From Nitrospiraceae bacterium (GTDB lineage: Bacteria > Nitrospirota > Thermodesulfovibrionia > UBA6902): a DNA stretch of 53,109 bases. The stretch is from positions 1 to 53,109 of the forward strand of contig QZJG01000016.1 in the NCBI GenBank assembly GCA_003599275.1, written 5' to 3'. Below the pieces are notes generated by a model that worked only from the letters and a program-made list of their open reading frames with translations, was not told the DNA's origin and did no database searches. Shown here piece by piece: positions 1 through 8,182 of this stretch (its first letter is position 1; each line of letters begins with the position of its first letter). The position numbers and the translations under genes are program-made.

Positions 1-1
1 C

Positions 2-223
2 GTGGAAAAGATCATCCCCGGGCACGGGCCTGTCTCAACGAAAACGGATATTGAGGACATGAAAAATTATCTTATCGCCTTTGATAACAAAGCAAAAGAA
101 CTCGCAGCCGCATCAAATGATGCTGAAAATATTGCTTCTGAAATCCAGAAGACCCTGCCGCCAAGACCCGAAGGCGCAGGACTAATACTATGGAATATCC
201 AGATGAAGTATCTGAAGAAATAA
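2..223 (+). CDS. C-terminal part of an MBL-fold metallohydrolase, cut by the window edge
   Basis: The frame is open from the first bases, and the translation begins with IIPGHGPV. This is the late metal-ligand strand (P-G-H) of metallo-beta-lactamase-fold hydrolases, in which the His binds zinc. About 60 residues of helical C-terminus follow, ending in NIQMKYLKK. The N-terminal half with the HxHxDH motif must lie left of the window, so the GTG at base 2 is probably internal. The substrate cannot be told. A separate MBL N-terminal piece lies at 611-1075, but the two are not halves of one gene in this order. Confidence 0.75.
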   Translation: MEKIIPGHGPVSTKTDIEDMKNYLIAFDNKAKELAAASNDAENIASEIQKTLPPRPEGAGLILWNIQMKYLKK

Positions 224-243
224 AAGGCCGGCGAGGAAGGTGA

Positions 244-579
244 ATGATGAAAGACATAAAAGTATATTGCAATGATAAGTTATCGTTGAAACCGAGCGTC
301 CCCGGCGCAAAAATGTGGGCTGTCGGACTGGATAAGGCGATGCTTACATATTTTGAAATGGAGCCTAATACCAAATTCCCTGAGCACTCACACGAAGCAG
401 AGCAGATCACCCTGATACTGGAAGGGGAGCTGACCTTTTCCTATGAAGGTAAGACTGTTGCTCTGAAGTCCGGTGACGTGATAGCCATTCCGTCAAACAT
501 TGTTCACGCTGCTTCTACAGGGGGAGAATCCTGTAAAGCCGTGGACGCATGGTCGCCGGTGAGGAAAGAGTTCTTATGA
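244..579 (+). CDS. Small single-domain cupin protein
   Basis: This is a 111-residue protein with one cupin barrel. The metal-binding motif 1 appears as PEHSHEAEQITLILEGE (His, His, Glu). Motif 2 follows as GDVIAIPSNIVHAA, carrying the last His. The size fits the smallest cupins, which bind a metal or small ligand and serve as dioxygenases, isomerases or binding proteins. It starts at the first of two tandem ATGs, behind a purine-rich site (gaggaagg). It lies 20 bp after the MBL fragment and 31 bp before the chimeric MBL gene, so it is likely co-transcribed with them. No specific substrate can be assigned. Confidence 0.85.
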   Translation: MMKDIKVYCNDKLSLKPSVPGAKMWAVGLDKAMLTYFEMEPNTKFPEHSHEAEQITLILEGELTFSYEGKTVALKSGDVIAIPSNIVHAASTGGESCKAVDAWSPVRKEFL

Positions 580-610
580 AATCAAAGGATGATTTTAAGA
601 AGGAGGCGCC

Positions 611-1075
611 TTGCAGATAACAAGGCATATTCATGCGCTCAAAATTCCATTTACGGTAAAAACCCCATCCGGAATGGTCATCGAACGGTCCGTATACGTT
701 TATCTCATATATGGGAAAACGGTCTGCCTCGTTGACACCGGCGTCGCGGGTTCCGGAAAAATGATATTCGATTATATCGAAAGGTCCGGGCGAAGACCTG
801 AGGAAATCTTTTTGATGGTCCTTACGCATTCTCATCCGGACCATATCGGAGGCGCGCAATCGATAAAGGAAGAGCTGAAGGCGGAGCTCAGGCGGCTCAA
901 AGACAACCTCTGCGATCTCGAGGACATGCACTCATTTGCTTTTAATAAGACTACGGTCCATATTGGAGCTGAAAAGGCGCAGAACATGCAAATCGAATTC
1001 GAAGAAGAATGCAGGATGCTGAACGAGCGGATTGCAGAGATCGAAAAAGAACTGAAAGAGAGAGAAGCGGTTTAG
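611..1075 (+). CDS. Chimeric protein: MBL-fold N-terminus joined to a coiled-coil tail
   Basis: Residues 1-85 look like the start of an MBL-fold hydrolase: beta strands, VDTGVAGSG, then LTHSHPDHIGGAQSIKE with the HxHxDH zinc motif at 73-78. From about residue 88 the sequence is charged and helical (EELKAELRRLKDN, later RIAEIEKELKERE) and has no later MBL motifs such as the PGH strand. The product is 154 residues, against at least 200 for a full MBL domain, so half the active site is missing. It starts at TTG four bases after a strong AAGGAGG. The simplest reading is an in-frame deletion that fused an MBL gene to a separate small coiled-coil gene. It is probably inactive as a hydrolase. Confidence 0.6.
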   Translation: MQITRHIHALKIPFTVKTPSGMVIERSVYVYLIYGKTVCLVDTGVAGSGKMIFDYIERSGRRPEEIFLMVLTHSHPDHIGGAQSIKEELKAELRRLKDNLCDLEDMHSFAFNKTTVHIGAEKAQNMQIEFEEECRMLNERIAEIEKELKEREAV

Positions 1076-1099
1076 AATAATTTCCATCAGGAGGATGAA

Positions 1100-1363
1100 A
1101 TGGGAAAAAGGTTTGTGTTCTTTTATTTCATGAAAAAGGAACCGGAAAAGATAAAGACTGCCGTGCCTTCGCATATTGAATATTGGCACAAGCTTAAATT
1201 GAACAAATATCTCGGCGGGCCTTTTTCAGACAGGACAGGAGGGTTGATTACATTTGAGGCTGAAAGCCTGGAAGAAGCAACGAGGATTGTGATGAACGAT
1301 CCATTTGTCATTCAGGAGTTGATCGAGAGCAAATGGATAAAAGAGTGGGTTGTAGAGGTATAA
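1100..1363 (+). CDS. YciI-family protein
   Basis: An 87-residue protein with the YCII fold: an N-terminal FVFFYFMKK strand, a conserved SHIEYWHKL helix, GGPFSD in mid-domain, and SLEEATRIVMNDPFVIQ before the final strand EWVVEV. The conserved His and the ND-PF motif are the usual putative active-site residues of this ferredoxin-like alpha/beta family, whose biochemical role is mostly unknown. The ATG follows CAGGAGG at ideal spacing. The stop is one base before the Tag start, so the two genes are translationally coupled. Confidence 0.85.
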   Translation: MGKRFVFFYFMKKEPEKIKTAVPSHIEYWHKLKLNKYLGGPFSDRTGGLITFEAESLEEATRIVMNDPFVIQELIESKWIKEWVVEV

Positions 1364-1364
1364 A

Positions 1365-1943
1365 ATGAAACGCAGTAAACAAACCTGTTCCTGGCCGACT
1401 TCGGACCCTCTTCTTATGAAATATCATGATAACGAATGGGGAGTCCCGATCCATGGTGACAGAAAGCTGTTTGAATTTCTTGTGCTTGAAGGTTTTCAGG
1501 CGGGATTGAGCTGGCTTACGATTTTGAGGAAAAGAGAGAATTTCAGAAAGGCGTTTGATAATTTCGATTTTAATAAAGTCGCAGCCTATGATAAAAGAAA
1601 AATAAATTCCCTTTTGAGCGATGCCGGGATTATCCGCAACAAATTGAAAATTGCAGCCGCTATTACAAACGCAAAAGCTTTTCTTGAAGTCAGGAAGGAA
1701 TTCGGGACGTTTGATAAATATATCTGGAGATTTACCGGCGGGAAACCAGTCCATAACGGGTTTAACTCCTTAAGCGAGCTTCCGGCAAAGACAGAGGTCT
1801 CAGACCTCATAAGCAAGGATTTAAAAAAGAGGGGATTTAAATTTGTGGGTTCAACAATTATTTATGCTCATATGCAGGCAACCGGAATGGTGAACGACCA
1901 TATCAGAAGCTGCTTCAGATACAAAGAGCTTGCTCGGAAATAG
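1365..1943 (+). CDS. tag: DNA-3-methyladenine glycosylase I
   Basis: TAG excises 3-methyladenine from alkylated DNA as a helix-hairpin-helix-like monofunctional glycosylase. The 192-residue length is typical. The zinc ligands of the E. coli enzyme (Cys4, His17, His175, Cys179) are all present as C8, H21, H179 and C183 (NDHIRSC). The pocket Glu is E42 in LVLEGFQAGLSW. The family signatures NEWGVP and GFKFVGSTIIYAHMQATG are clear. It is coupled to the YciI gene with a one-base gap. With the AlkD-like gene at 9238 it is one of two alkyl-base glycosylases in the window. Confidence 0.95.
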   Translation: MKRSKQTCSWPTSDPLLMKYHDNEWGVPIHGDRKLFEFLVLEGFQAGLSWLTILRKRENFRKAFDNFDFNKVAAYDKRKINSLLSDAGIIRNKLKIAAAITNAKAFLEVRKEFGTFDKYIWRFTGGKPVHNGFNSLSELPAKTEVSDLISKDLKKRGFKFVGSTIIYAHMQATGMVNDHIRSCFRYKELARK

Positions 1944-1968
1944 GTAGTGTCATACCGGCAAGCCCATA

Positions 1969-3105
1969 TTACTTATTCCATGTTTCCAGCTTCTTTTTCA
2001 GATCATCACGGGTCGCAAAACCGCTGCTCCAGTAACGGATGGCTTTTTCATAGTACTCCCTGGCCTTGTCTCTTTGCCCCAGCTCTTCGTACAGTTGACC
2101 CAGCTTGCGATATACATCCTCGTCATTTGGGGACAACTTCACGGCGGCTTCATAGGCCTTAATCGCATCATCCTTCCGGCCCGTGTGTTCATACAGCTTG
2201 GCTAAATTCAGTCGGGCAGATTTATAATACGGCCTGATTTCAAGGGACCTCAACAGATGCTTCTCAGTTTTCTCCATATCAAATCCGTCTCCATAATGCT
2301 CAAATTTACTGTTGTAAGAGGCGAGAATGCCCAGATATTCATAAGCCCTGTAACTGTCCTGTCTGATTTCAATCCATTTATTTGCTTCTCTGACTGCAAT
2401 ATCAAACTTATTCCGGACCTTGTCAGCCTGTTTCTTTAAATATTTGTCCTTGGCGCTCTCAACAAAATCGCTGTGGGCATAAGACACGCGCAGCTCCTGA
2501 ATATCTTCCTGCCCAGGCGACAGAAAGGCCATGTCCGCTATGATCCCTTCAACACCTTTTCTGAGATCATCTTCCCATCCGGTCCTGTCACGATTAAAGA
2601 AAAGCGGCTTATACACACCAATCGAATAGAGCACATCAGCCTTTTCAGCCACATAATAATAAATGGTAACCGCATAGTCCTTTTTTTCCATTTCATAGTC
2701 AATAGTGATCATATTGAATGTCCTGTCATTAATAATTACGTTTGAACGTGTTATAGATTTATCGGTCAAAAGGACGTCGGGAGAAATCTTGAATTTCTCA
2801 AGCTCCTTTTTCTGGAAATAGTCCACTATGCTTTCTTCTCTGTCCTCACCGGTAACATCCATAAGAACTGGCATGATCCAGAAAAAAAGCACAGACTTGT
2901 AATCCTTGTGCAGAAAAGTCAGGCGCTGCAAATTGTAGTTCTTCTCCAGAAAACGCCACTCAACACCCTGAGGAGGTCGTACAGTATACGATGGGAATGA
3001 ATAGATTTCTTCCTTGGACGCGGGCAGCGTCCTGTGTTCCGCAGTAACGCATCCCGTCACAAAACTAAAAAGAATGAAAAGGATTAAGTATCGTATGTGT
3101 CCCAT
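1969..3105 (-). CDS. TPR-repeat lipoprotein of unknown function
   Basis: The 378-residue product begins with a signal peptide ending in a lipobox (FVTGC, Cys19), so it should be anchored in a membrane and face the periplasm. Residues about 40-190 form a domain I do not recognise, rich in beta strands. The C-terminal third holds tetratricopeptide repeats, with clear units such as SARLNLAKLYEHTGRKDDAI and EDVYRKLGQLYEELGQRDKA. TPRs normally bind partner proteins. It is the last gene of a three-lipoprotein operon and follows its neighbour by 11 bp. Its stop is only 25 bp from the convergent tag gene. Confidence 0.8.
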   Translation of the reverse strand: MGHIRYLILFILFSFVTGCVTAEHRTLPASKEEIYSFPSYTVRPPQGVEWRFLEKNYNLQRLTFLHKDYKSVLFFWIMPVLMDVTGEDREESIVDYFQKKELEKFKISPDVLLTDKSITRSNVIINDRTFNMITIDYEMEKKDYAVTIYYYVAEKADVLYSIGVYKPLFFNRDRTGWEDDLRKGVEGIIADMAFLSPGQEDIQELRVSYAHSDFVESAKDKYLKKQADKVRNKFDIAVREANKWIEIRQDSYRAYEYLGILASYNSKFEHYGDGFDMEKTEKHLLRSLEIRPYYKSARLNLAKLYEHTGRKDDAIKAYEAAVKLSPNDEDVYRKLGQLYEELGQRDKAREYYEKAIRYWSSGFATRDDLKKKLETWNK

Positions 3106-3116
3106 GATCGAAAGAG

Positions 3117-3884
3117 CTATTCCTTTTCCTGCCCGGCATGTGGAGGCAAATCTTCCAGCAGCCTCCGGACCGTAAAATACATATCCTTCTGCTGAAGGAC
3201 CGACCTTTTGAATGCCGTGAAGTTATTAAGCCAGATAATGTCTCCAGTATCCGCGTCTACCAGCGCGATTTCCATGCTGGTGATATCTTCCGGCGTCGGT
3301 GCTATCATGCTCATCCCAAGAGTCATGACAGCCACAGCAGCGTTAGCGGCATTTGGCTCCATTGCTGTTAAATTTTTCACCAGGGCATCAACATCAAGAA
3401 AGACCAGAACATCGGGTTTACTATCGAATAAACCTGCTATTTCCACGGCCCTTACCCCGACAGAATAATCAAACCCTTTGCCTTTTTCTTTTTCGAGGTT
3501 CTCCCTGATCGAAAAGACAGCATCATTAAACTCATGGAACAATTCGTTTATTTTCAGATGCGATTCCCTGTCGAAATTATCTTTAATGACCTCATCATAG
3601 GGGATGTACTCCACAACATCGTATTGCTTCAGCTTCATTTCCTGCTTTAACGCGTTAAATATGAAATCCCTGGCGTCCCTGGACTTCCCCTCTCTCTTTG
3701 CGAAAGTATTTGTTACTGTATAGTTTGTATAAATATCGACATAAAAAGGCATAACAATAGCTTTGCGCTGCTTTTGAGTATGGTCCTGGAAGTAGATGTC
3801 ATTTTTTAGAGGATAATAGTTTTTGGGCATGCAAGCGCCAAGAAGGAAGCTCATGAGAATAATTAATAATAATTTATTTGTCAT
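3117..3884 (-). CDS. Predicted lipoprotein, possibly GNA1162/CsgG-like
   Basis: A 255-residue protein with a short signal peptide and a good lipobox (FLLGAC, Cys18). The mature part has AIVMPFYVD near its start and alternating strands and helices. Near the C-terminus ITSMEIALVDADTGDIIWLNN resembles the strand-turn-strand of GNA1162/CsgG-type lipoproteins, which report a difference between two compartments or form secretion-associated rings. That resemblance is weak and by eye. It lies between the M48 protease and the TPR lipoprotein with 32 and 11 bp gaps, so all three are probably one unit. No function can be assigned. Confidence 0.7.
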   Translation of the reverse strand: MTNKLLLIILMSFLLGACMPKNYYPLKNDIYFQDHTQKQRKAIVMPFYVDIYTNYTVTNTFAKREGKSRDARDFIFNALKQEMKLKQYDVVEYIPYDEVIKDNFDRESHLKINELFHEFNDAVFSIRENLEKEKGKGFDYSVGVRAVEIAGLFDSKPDVLVFLDVDALVKNLTAMEPNAANAAVAVMTLGMSMIAPTPEDITSMEIALVDADTGDIIWLNNFTAFKRSVLQQKDMYFTVRRLLEDLPPHAGQEKE

Positions 3885-3916
3885 TGATACATCTGCCTTC
3901 TGCCAGCTACATTGGG

Positions 3917-4729
3917 TTAAAACTGAAACTGTTCCGGATCGTACTTTACTTCTTCGGTCATCCTTACTTCAGGTATATGGTTTCTAACATTGACAATGCG
4001 GTTTACCGTCAGAGGGTGGTCGGGAACCAGCTTCTTATTAAAACTGCTCCTCATTTTCGGGTCTTCTTTCACTTCCCTGTCAAAACGTTCCTGATCTTCT
4101 TTCTCAACAAGCACGAGCTTTTCAAGGGCTTCAATAAAGGCTTCGGGATCATATCCTGCCCGGTACAAATATCTTAGACCGGTCTGGTCTGCCTGAAGTT
4201 CGTAGGCCTGTCTTAAGTGCATGTCCGTTGCATCATTGAAGACCTTCTCTCCAATAATGGAAGCAGCAGACTTCCCCATTTCTCTGTGGTATTCTGATAC
4301 AACATGTTTATGTGTTACATGTGCCATCTCGTGTGCAATAACCGAAGCCAGAACATCATCCTGGTCGAACAGATCGAGAAAAGAACCGGTAAACACGATA
4401 TAACCGTTGGGCATAGAGAACGCATTACGATACACGGAATCGATTATTAAATACTTATAATGGATCAGGGGACGCTCGGTAAAAGCAGCGATACGCGCGC
4501 CTATGCGGTTTAACCGGTTTGTTGTTTTAGCGTCGTCAACAAGCTTAAAGTTAAGTACCAGGAAATAATACCCGGCTTCTCCCATTTTCTCTTCCAGTAT
4601 ACTCGCGGCTTTATCGTCTTGCTCCGGGGGCGCCTGGATATTGATATTAATCGGCTGAGTGGCGCATGCACCGAGTAATAGACATATGATCAAGAGTTTT
4701 ATTTTTTTTAACAAAAGATCAGATAGCAT
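3917..4729 (-). CDS. M48-family zinc metalloprotease lipoprotein
   Basis: The catalytic motif HEMAH (in SVIAHEMAHVTHKH) is present. The third zinc ligand, a Glu, falls in the downstream helix YELQADQTGLRYLYRAGYDP. Just before it, NAFSMPNGYIVFTGSFLDL is the usual M48 substrate-edge region. A lipobox (LLLGAC) near residue 22 makes it a likely periplasmic membrane-anchored protease, in the general style of BepA or LoiP, which act on outer-membrane proteins. It is the first gene of the lipoprotein operon. No Shine-Dalgarno is visible before the ATG, which is odd for a lead gene. Confidence 0.9.
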   Translation of the reverse strand: MLSDLLLKKIKLLIICLLLGACATQPININIQAPPEQDDKAASILEEKMGEAGYYFLVLNFKLVDDAKTTNRLNRIGARIAAFTERPLIHYKYLIIDSVYRNAFSMPNGYIVFTGSFLDLFDQDDVLASVIAHEMAHVTHKHVVSEYHREMGKSAASIIGEKVFNDATDMHLRQAYELQADQTGLRYLYRAGYDPEAFIEALEKLVLVEKEDQERFDREVKEDPKMRSSFNKKLVPDHPLTVNRIVNVRNHIPEVRMTEEVKYDPEQFQF

Positions 4730-4755
4730 AAATTAAAAAATTGTGAGCCACTCAA

Positions 4756-4785
4756 ATTATAGCAGGGTGAAACAGCCTTTCGCAA
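4756..4785 (-). promoter_or_regulatory. Predicted sigma-70 promoter of the lipoprotein operon
   Basis: On the minus strand TTGCGA is followed by 18 bases and a perfect TATAAT. The -10 is preceded by TGC, making an extended -10 element. Transcription would start about 20 bases before the M48 protease start codon, which leaves a short leader without a visible ribosome binding site. Prediction only. Confidence 0.5.
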
Positions 4786-4879
4786 TGAAATGAGGGGGAA
4801 AGCAGCAGCATCGAAAGTAATCATTTACAATCCCCCTTGAAACAGCATATTATTCATCATTAAGGCCGGCGGAGAAAGC

Positions 4880-5902
4880 ATGATGAAATTTCAATCAACC
4901 AACAAGAAAATTGCTTCAGTTGTAACCGCAGCCCTTTTATTGCTGAGCTTTTGCGCCTTCATTTCCTGCTTTGATGAAACTCGTTCTACGTCCTCATCAT
5001 CTCACTATGCTTCCCTGAATGATATACAAGTCCATTATATCCTGAAAGGGAAAGGAGATAAGACGCTGTTATTCATTCACGGCTGGTCCTGCGACACGAC
5101 CTTCTGGAAGGCCCAAATCGACTTTTTCAAAAAAGATTACAGGGTAATCGCAATCAACCTCCCCGGCCACGGGAAAAGCTCCAAACCGGAGATCCCTTAC
5201 ACCTTCGATCTGTTTGCCGATGCCGTCAGGGAGGTCATCGATGATGCGGGTATTGATAAAGTCTTTTTAGTCGGCCACAGTATGGGTTATCCCGTGGCAA
5301 GGCATTTCATAAGAAAGTATCCTCAAAGGGTGTCGGGATTGTGCATTGTTGACGGCGCTTATTTCCGCGTCCCTTCTGAACCGGACAAGTTCGCCGAATG
5401 GAAAAAACAAATTGACGGATATGTCCAATCCCTCAAGTCGGATAACAGGAAGGAATTCCTGAATCAATTCCTTGCTTCACTATTTGTCGAAGAATCTCCT
5501 TCAGAGCTGAAGGCCGAGATCAAAGCAAAGATGTTCAGCGCCCCCGAACACGTGGCAAACAGCGCAATGGAAGAGATGGTAAGGCCGGAAAACTGGAAAG
5601 AGTATCCTCTCAACGTTCCCACGCTTGCCGTTTATGCAGTCTCACCGGATTTGCCTTCGGACAATGAGGAGTATTTACGCTCCTTATTCCCTCAGATGGA
5701 ATATCACCAATGGGACAAAGTCGGCCACTTTGTAATGATGGAGCAGCCGGAGAGGTTTAATAAACTTTTGTCGGAGTATTTGAGCAAGCAGCTCGTCTCA
5801 CCGCCGCTTCTTTCTTCCTATCCCTGTGTCGCCGTTTTAGCCTGGACCACGGGAATTTTTATGGTAAACGTGGTCCCTTTGCCCACTTCACTTGAAACCT
5901 GA
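4880..5902 (+). CDS. Alpha/beta hydrolase lipoprotein with an antisense-encoded tail
   Basis: A 340-residue alpha/beta-hydrolase-fold enzyme. The oxyanion-hole HGWS is at about 67-70 and the nucleophile elbow GHSMG places Ser134. The catalytic Asp is probably in the segment after VPTLAVYAVSPDLPSD, and the His is in KVGHFVMMEQPERF. An N-terminal hydrophobic stretch ends in FISC (Cys30), a weak lipobox. The natural end of the fold is around LLSEYLSKQ. The last ~28 residues are read from DNA that encodes the C-terminus of the histidine kinase on the other strand (5818-5902). The substrate is unknown. A lost stop codon would explain the tail. Confidence 0.88.
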   Translation: MMKFQSTNKKIASVVTAALLLLSFCAFISCFDETRSTSSSSHYASLNDIQVHYILKGKGDKTLLFIHGWSCDTTFWKAQIDFFKKDYRVIAINLPGHGKSSKPEIPYTFDLFADAVREVIDDAGIDKVFLVGHSMGYPVARHFIRKYPQRVSGLCIVDGAYFRVPSEPDKFAEWKKQIDGYVQSLKSDNRKEFLNQFLASLFVEESPSELKAEIKAKMFSAPEHVANSAMEEMVRPENWKEYPLNVPTLAVYAVSPDLPSDNEEYLRSLFPQMEYHQWDKVGHFVMMEQPERFNKLLSEYLSKQLVSPPLLSSYPCVAVLAWTTGIFMVNVVPLPTSLET

Positions 5903-8163
5903 ATTTCTCCATTATGTTTCTTTACGATATCGTAAGTGATGCTTAACCCGAGTCCCGTGCCTTTGCCCGCTTCTTTTGTTGTGAAAAAAGGCTCAAATAT
6001 CTTGTTGATTTTATCTTCCGGAATTCCGGAGCCCGTATCCGTGATGGAAACATTGATGGAACCGTTCTCATTCCATGTCTTTACGGAAAGCTCTCCCTGT
6101 TTTTCTATGGAATCGGCCGCATTGACCAGGACGTTCATAAATACCTGATTAAGTTGTCCGGGGTTACACAGGGTCATGGGAAGGTCTCCGTATTTTTTTG
6201 TCAGGGTCGCTTTGTATTTCAATTCATTCCAGACTATATTTATCGTGTTTTCAATCCCGGAATTGATATCGGCCATTTTATACTCAGCCTCATCAAGCCG
6301 TGAAAAGCTTTTAAGGTTTTGCACTATTTTTTTGATCCGATCGGCCCCTTCGGCCGACTCCCGTATCAGTTGAGAGACGTCGCCGATTATGTAATCAAGC
6401 TTCATCTTTTTTCTGGCTTCACGCAGTTTTTTCGATATCTCCACCGAGTTAAAAGACTCTAATAAATCAGTCTGGATGCCGATAAATTCCGTCAATTTGT
6501 CCGTATATTTCAACAGTGACCCCATGTTGCTCAATATGAACCCCGTGGGATTATTGATCTCGTGTGCAACTCCTGCCGCAAGCTGACCGATGGACGCCAT
6601 TTTCTCGCGCTGCAGCATCCGGGCCTGGGCCGCCTTCAGCTCCGAGTAGGCGTCTTCAAGCTCCTTTGTCTTTAATTCCAGGATATGCATCATATTGTTG
6701 AAGTGCTCACCGATCTCGAAAATAGGATCTGATGCCGCTTCACGGAAAGCAGGACATTGGGCGCAGGTATGCCGTTGACCGGCGAAATTGCCTCTGATAT
6801 GACTCCCGCAGAAAGTGCCCGTGATATTCCAGCACCGCATAGGCTCTTTCCCGTAACATGGACAATCTTCAGTGGAACAATTCATGACTTCATAACATTT
6901 CTTCAGGTTCGGGTTATCGAATCTTACACAAACGTCTTTTTTGTCAATCACGATCTGAATAAGGGATGATATCTCATTCAGCGCAAGCTGAAGCTTTATC
7001 CTGTTGTCGTTAATCTCCCTGTTTGTCGCTTCCAGCTCCTCGGTGCTTTGCCTTAATTTCTCCTCGACTTCTTTGAGCCCGGTAATGTCCTGCGCAACAA
7101 AGACTATCGCCTGCACTGTGCCGTCGCCGTTGTGCATGACCGAGCCTGAAAACAATACGGGTATGAGTCTGCCGTCTTTGGCCCTGTATAACATATTGGT
7201 GTTATGGATCGACAGGTTGTCGGCCATCATATCCCGAAGCATCTTTTTTATTTTTATCTCATCTTCAGCGATGACATTTGTCAATAAAAGCCCTATGAGC
7301 TCATTTTCCCCATAGTTCAGAAGCGTACACGCCGCAGCATTGACCCTTGTAATTTTGCCCTCCGGGGAAATTACAACAAGCGTGTTGATCATGCTTTTAA
7401 ATATGTTGTCCAGATAGTCTTTTGAGACCGTTGTCTTTTTTAAATCCTCGATCATTTGGTTAAAGGAACGGGCCAGCATCCCCACCTCGTCATTTCTTTC
7501 TATATTGATATTCAGGTCATAGTCGCCTTTCCCGACCTTTTCGGCAAATTGTTTCAGAAGGAGTATCGGTTTGGCTATTTTGTCTGCTATGAAGACGGCC
7601 AATATTACACCCAGAAAAATCAGCCCTGCGGCGGTCAAGATGAATTTTAAAACAGTTTGTTTCCCCCTGGTTATTTCTTCTTGCAGCCAGTCATTTGTCA
7701 AGCCTATCCTTACTGTGCCCAGGATCAGGTCTCCGGCCCTGACGGGATGGGAGACGTCAATAAATTCTCTGCCGTCTTTGCTGTATCGCCGGACCAGACG
7801 TTCACGGGTTGTTGCCCCCGGACGGACCGAAGGGATCCTGAATGCCTTCCCGATTTCCCCTTTATCACTGTGCGCCAGAATTCTATCGGAGTCGTCCGTG
7901 ATCAGGACATAAGCGCGGTAAGAGCGTTTTCCATCATATGAAACCAGGTTGTTCATAAAAACAAAATCGTTCTCGATCAGATGCGGAGTGACGACGTAAG
8001 ACATGGTTTCGACCTGTTTCTGTATATCGGCCAGGAATGTGTCCTCAAAGATTTTTTCTTCTTTGAGCTCGTCGATTATATATATCGAGCCTATAGCGGT
8101 TGAGACCAGAAAAACCACGAGGACGATGAGAAAACTGATTTTTGTCTTTATGGATAAGCTCAT
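5818..8163 (-). CDS. Membrane histidine kinase with Cache-like sensor, HAMP, PAS and Two-CW domains
   Basis: In the 781-residue protein I see TM1 at 9-29, a periplasmic sensor domain at about 30-165 (Cache-like by layout), TM2 at about 172-192, and HAMP at 193-245. A PAS domain covers about 250-365. A cysteine-rich segment follows at 412-470 (CYEVMNC, CPCYGK, RCW, FCG, CAQC), matching the Two-CW type. Then come a coiled coil, HisKA with His534 in GVAHEINNPTG, and a HATPase with ITDTGSGIPED and KGTGLGLSITYDIV. There is no receiver domain and no partner regulator beside it. It follows the PhnD-like binding protein by 19 bp, so that protein may present ligand to its periplasmic domain. The cysteine cluster could bind metal or Fe-S. 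Confidence 0.93.
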   Translation of the reverse strand: MSLSIKTKISFLIVLVVFLVSTAIGSIYIIDELKEEKIFEDTFLADIQKQVETMSYVVTPHLIENDFVFMNNLVSYDGKRSYRAYVLITDDSDRILAHSDKGEIGKAFRIPSVRPGATTRERLVRRYSKDGREFIDVSHPVRAGDLILGTVRIGLTNDWLQEEITRGKQTVLKFILTAAGLIFLGVILAVFIADKIAKPILLLKQFAEKVGKGDYDLNINIERNDEVGMLARSFNQMIEDLKKTTVSKDYLDNIFKSMINTLVVISPEGKITRVNAAACTLLNYGENELIGLLLTNVIAEDEIKIKKMLRDMMADNLSIHNTNMLYRAKDGRLIPVLFSGSVMHNGDGTVQAIVFVAQDITGLKEVEEKLRQSTEELEATNREINDNRIKLQLALNEISSLIQIVIDKKDVCVRFDNPNLKKCYEVMNCSTEDCPCYGKEPMRCWNITGTFCGSHIRGNFAGQRHTCAQCPAFREAASDPIFEIGEHFNNMMHILELKTKELEDAYSELKAAQARMLQREKMASIGQLAAGVAHEINNPTGFILSNMGSLLKYTDKLTEFIGIQTDLLESFNSVEISKKLREARKKMKLDYIIGDVSQLIRESAEGADRIKKIVQNLKSFSRLDEAEYKMADINSGIENTINIVWNELKYKATLTKKYGDLPMTLCNPGQLNQVFMNVLVNAADSIEKQGELSVKTWNENGSINVSITDTGSGIPEDKINKIFEPFFTTKEAGKGTGLGLSITYDIVKKHNGEIQVSSEVGKGTTFTIKIPVVQAKTATQG

Positions 8164-8182
8164 ATTCGATGCTGACGTTGAC

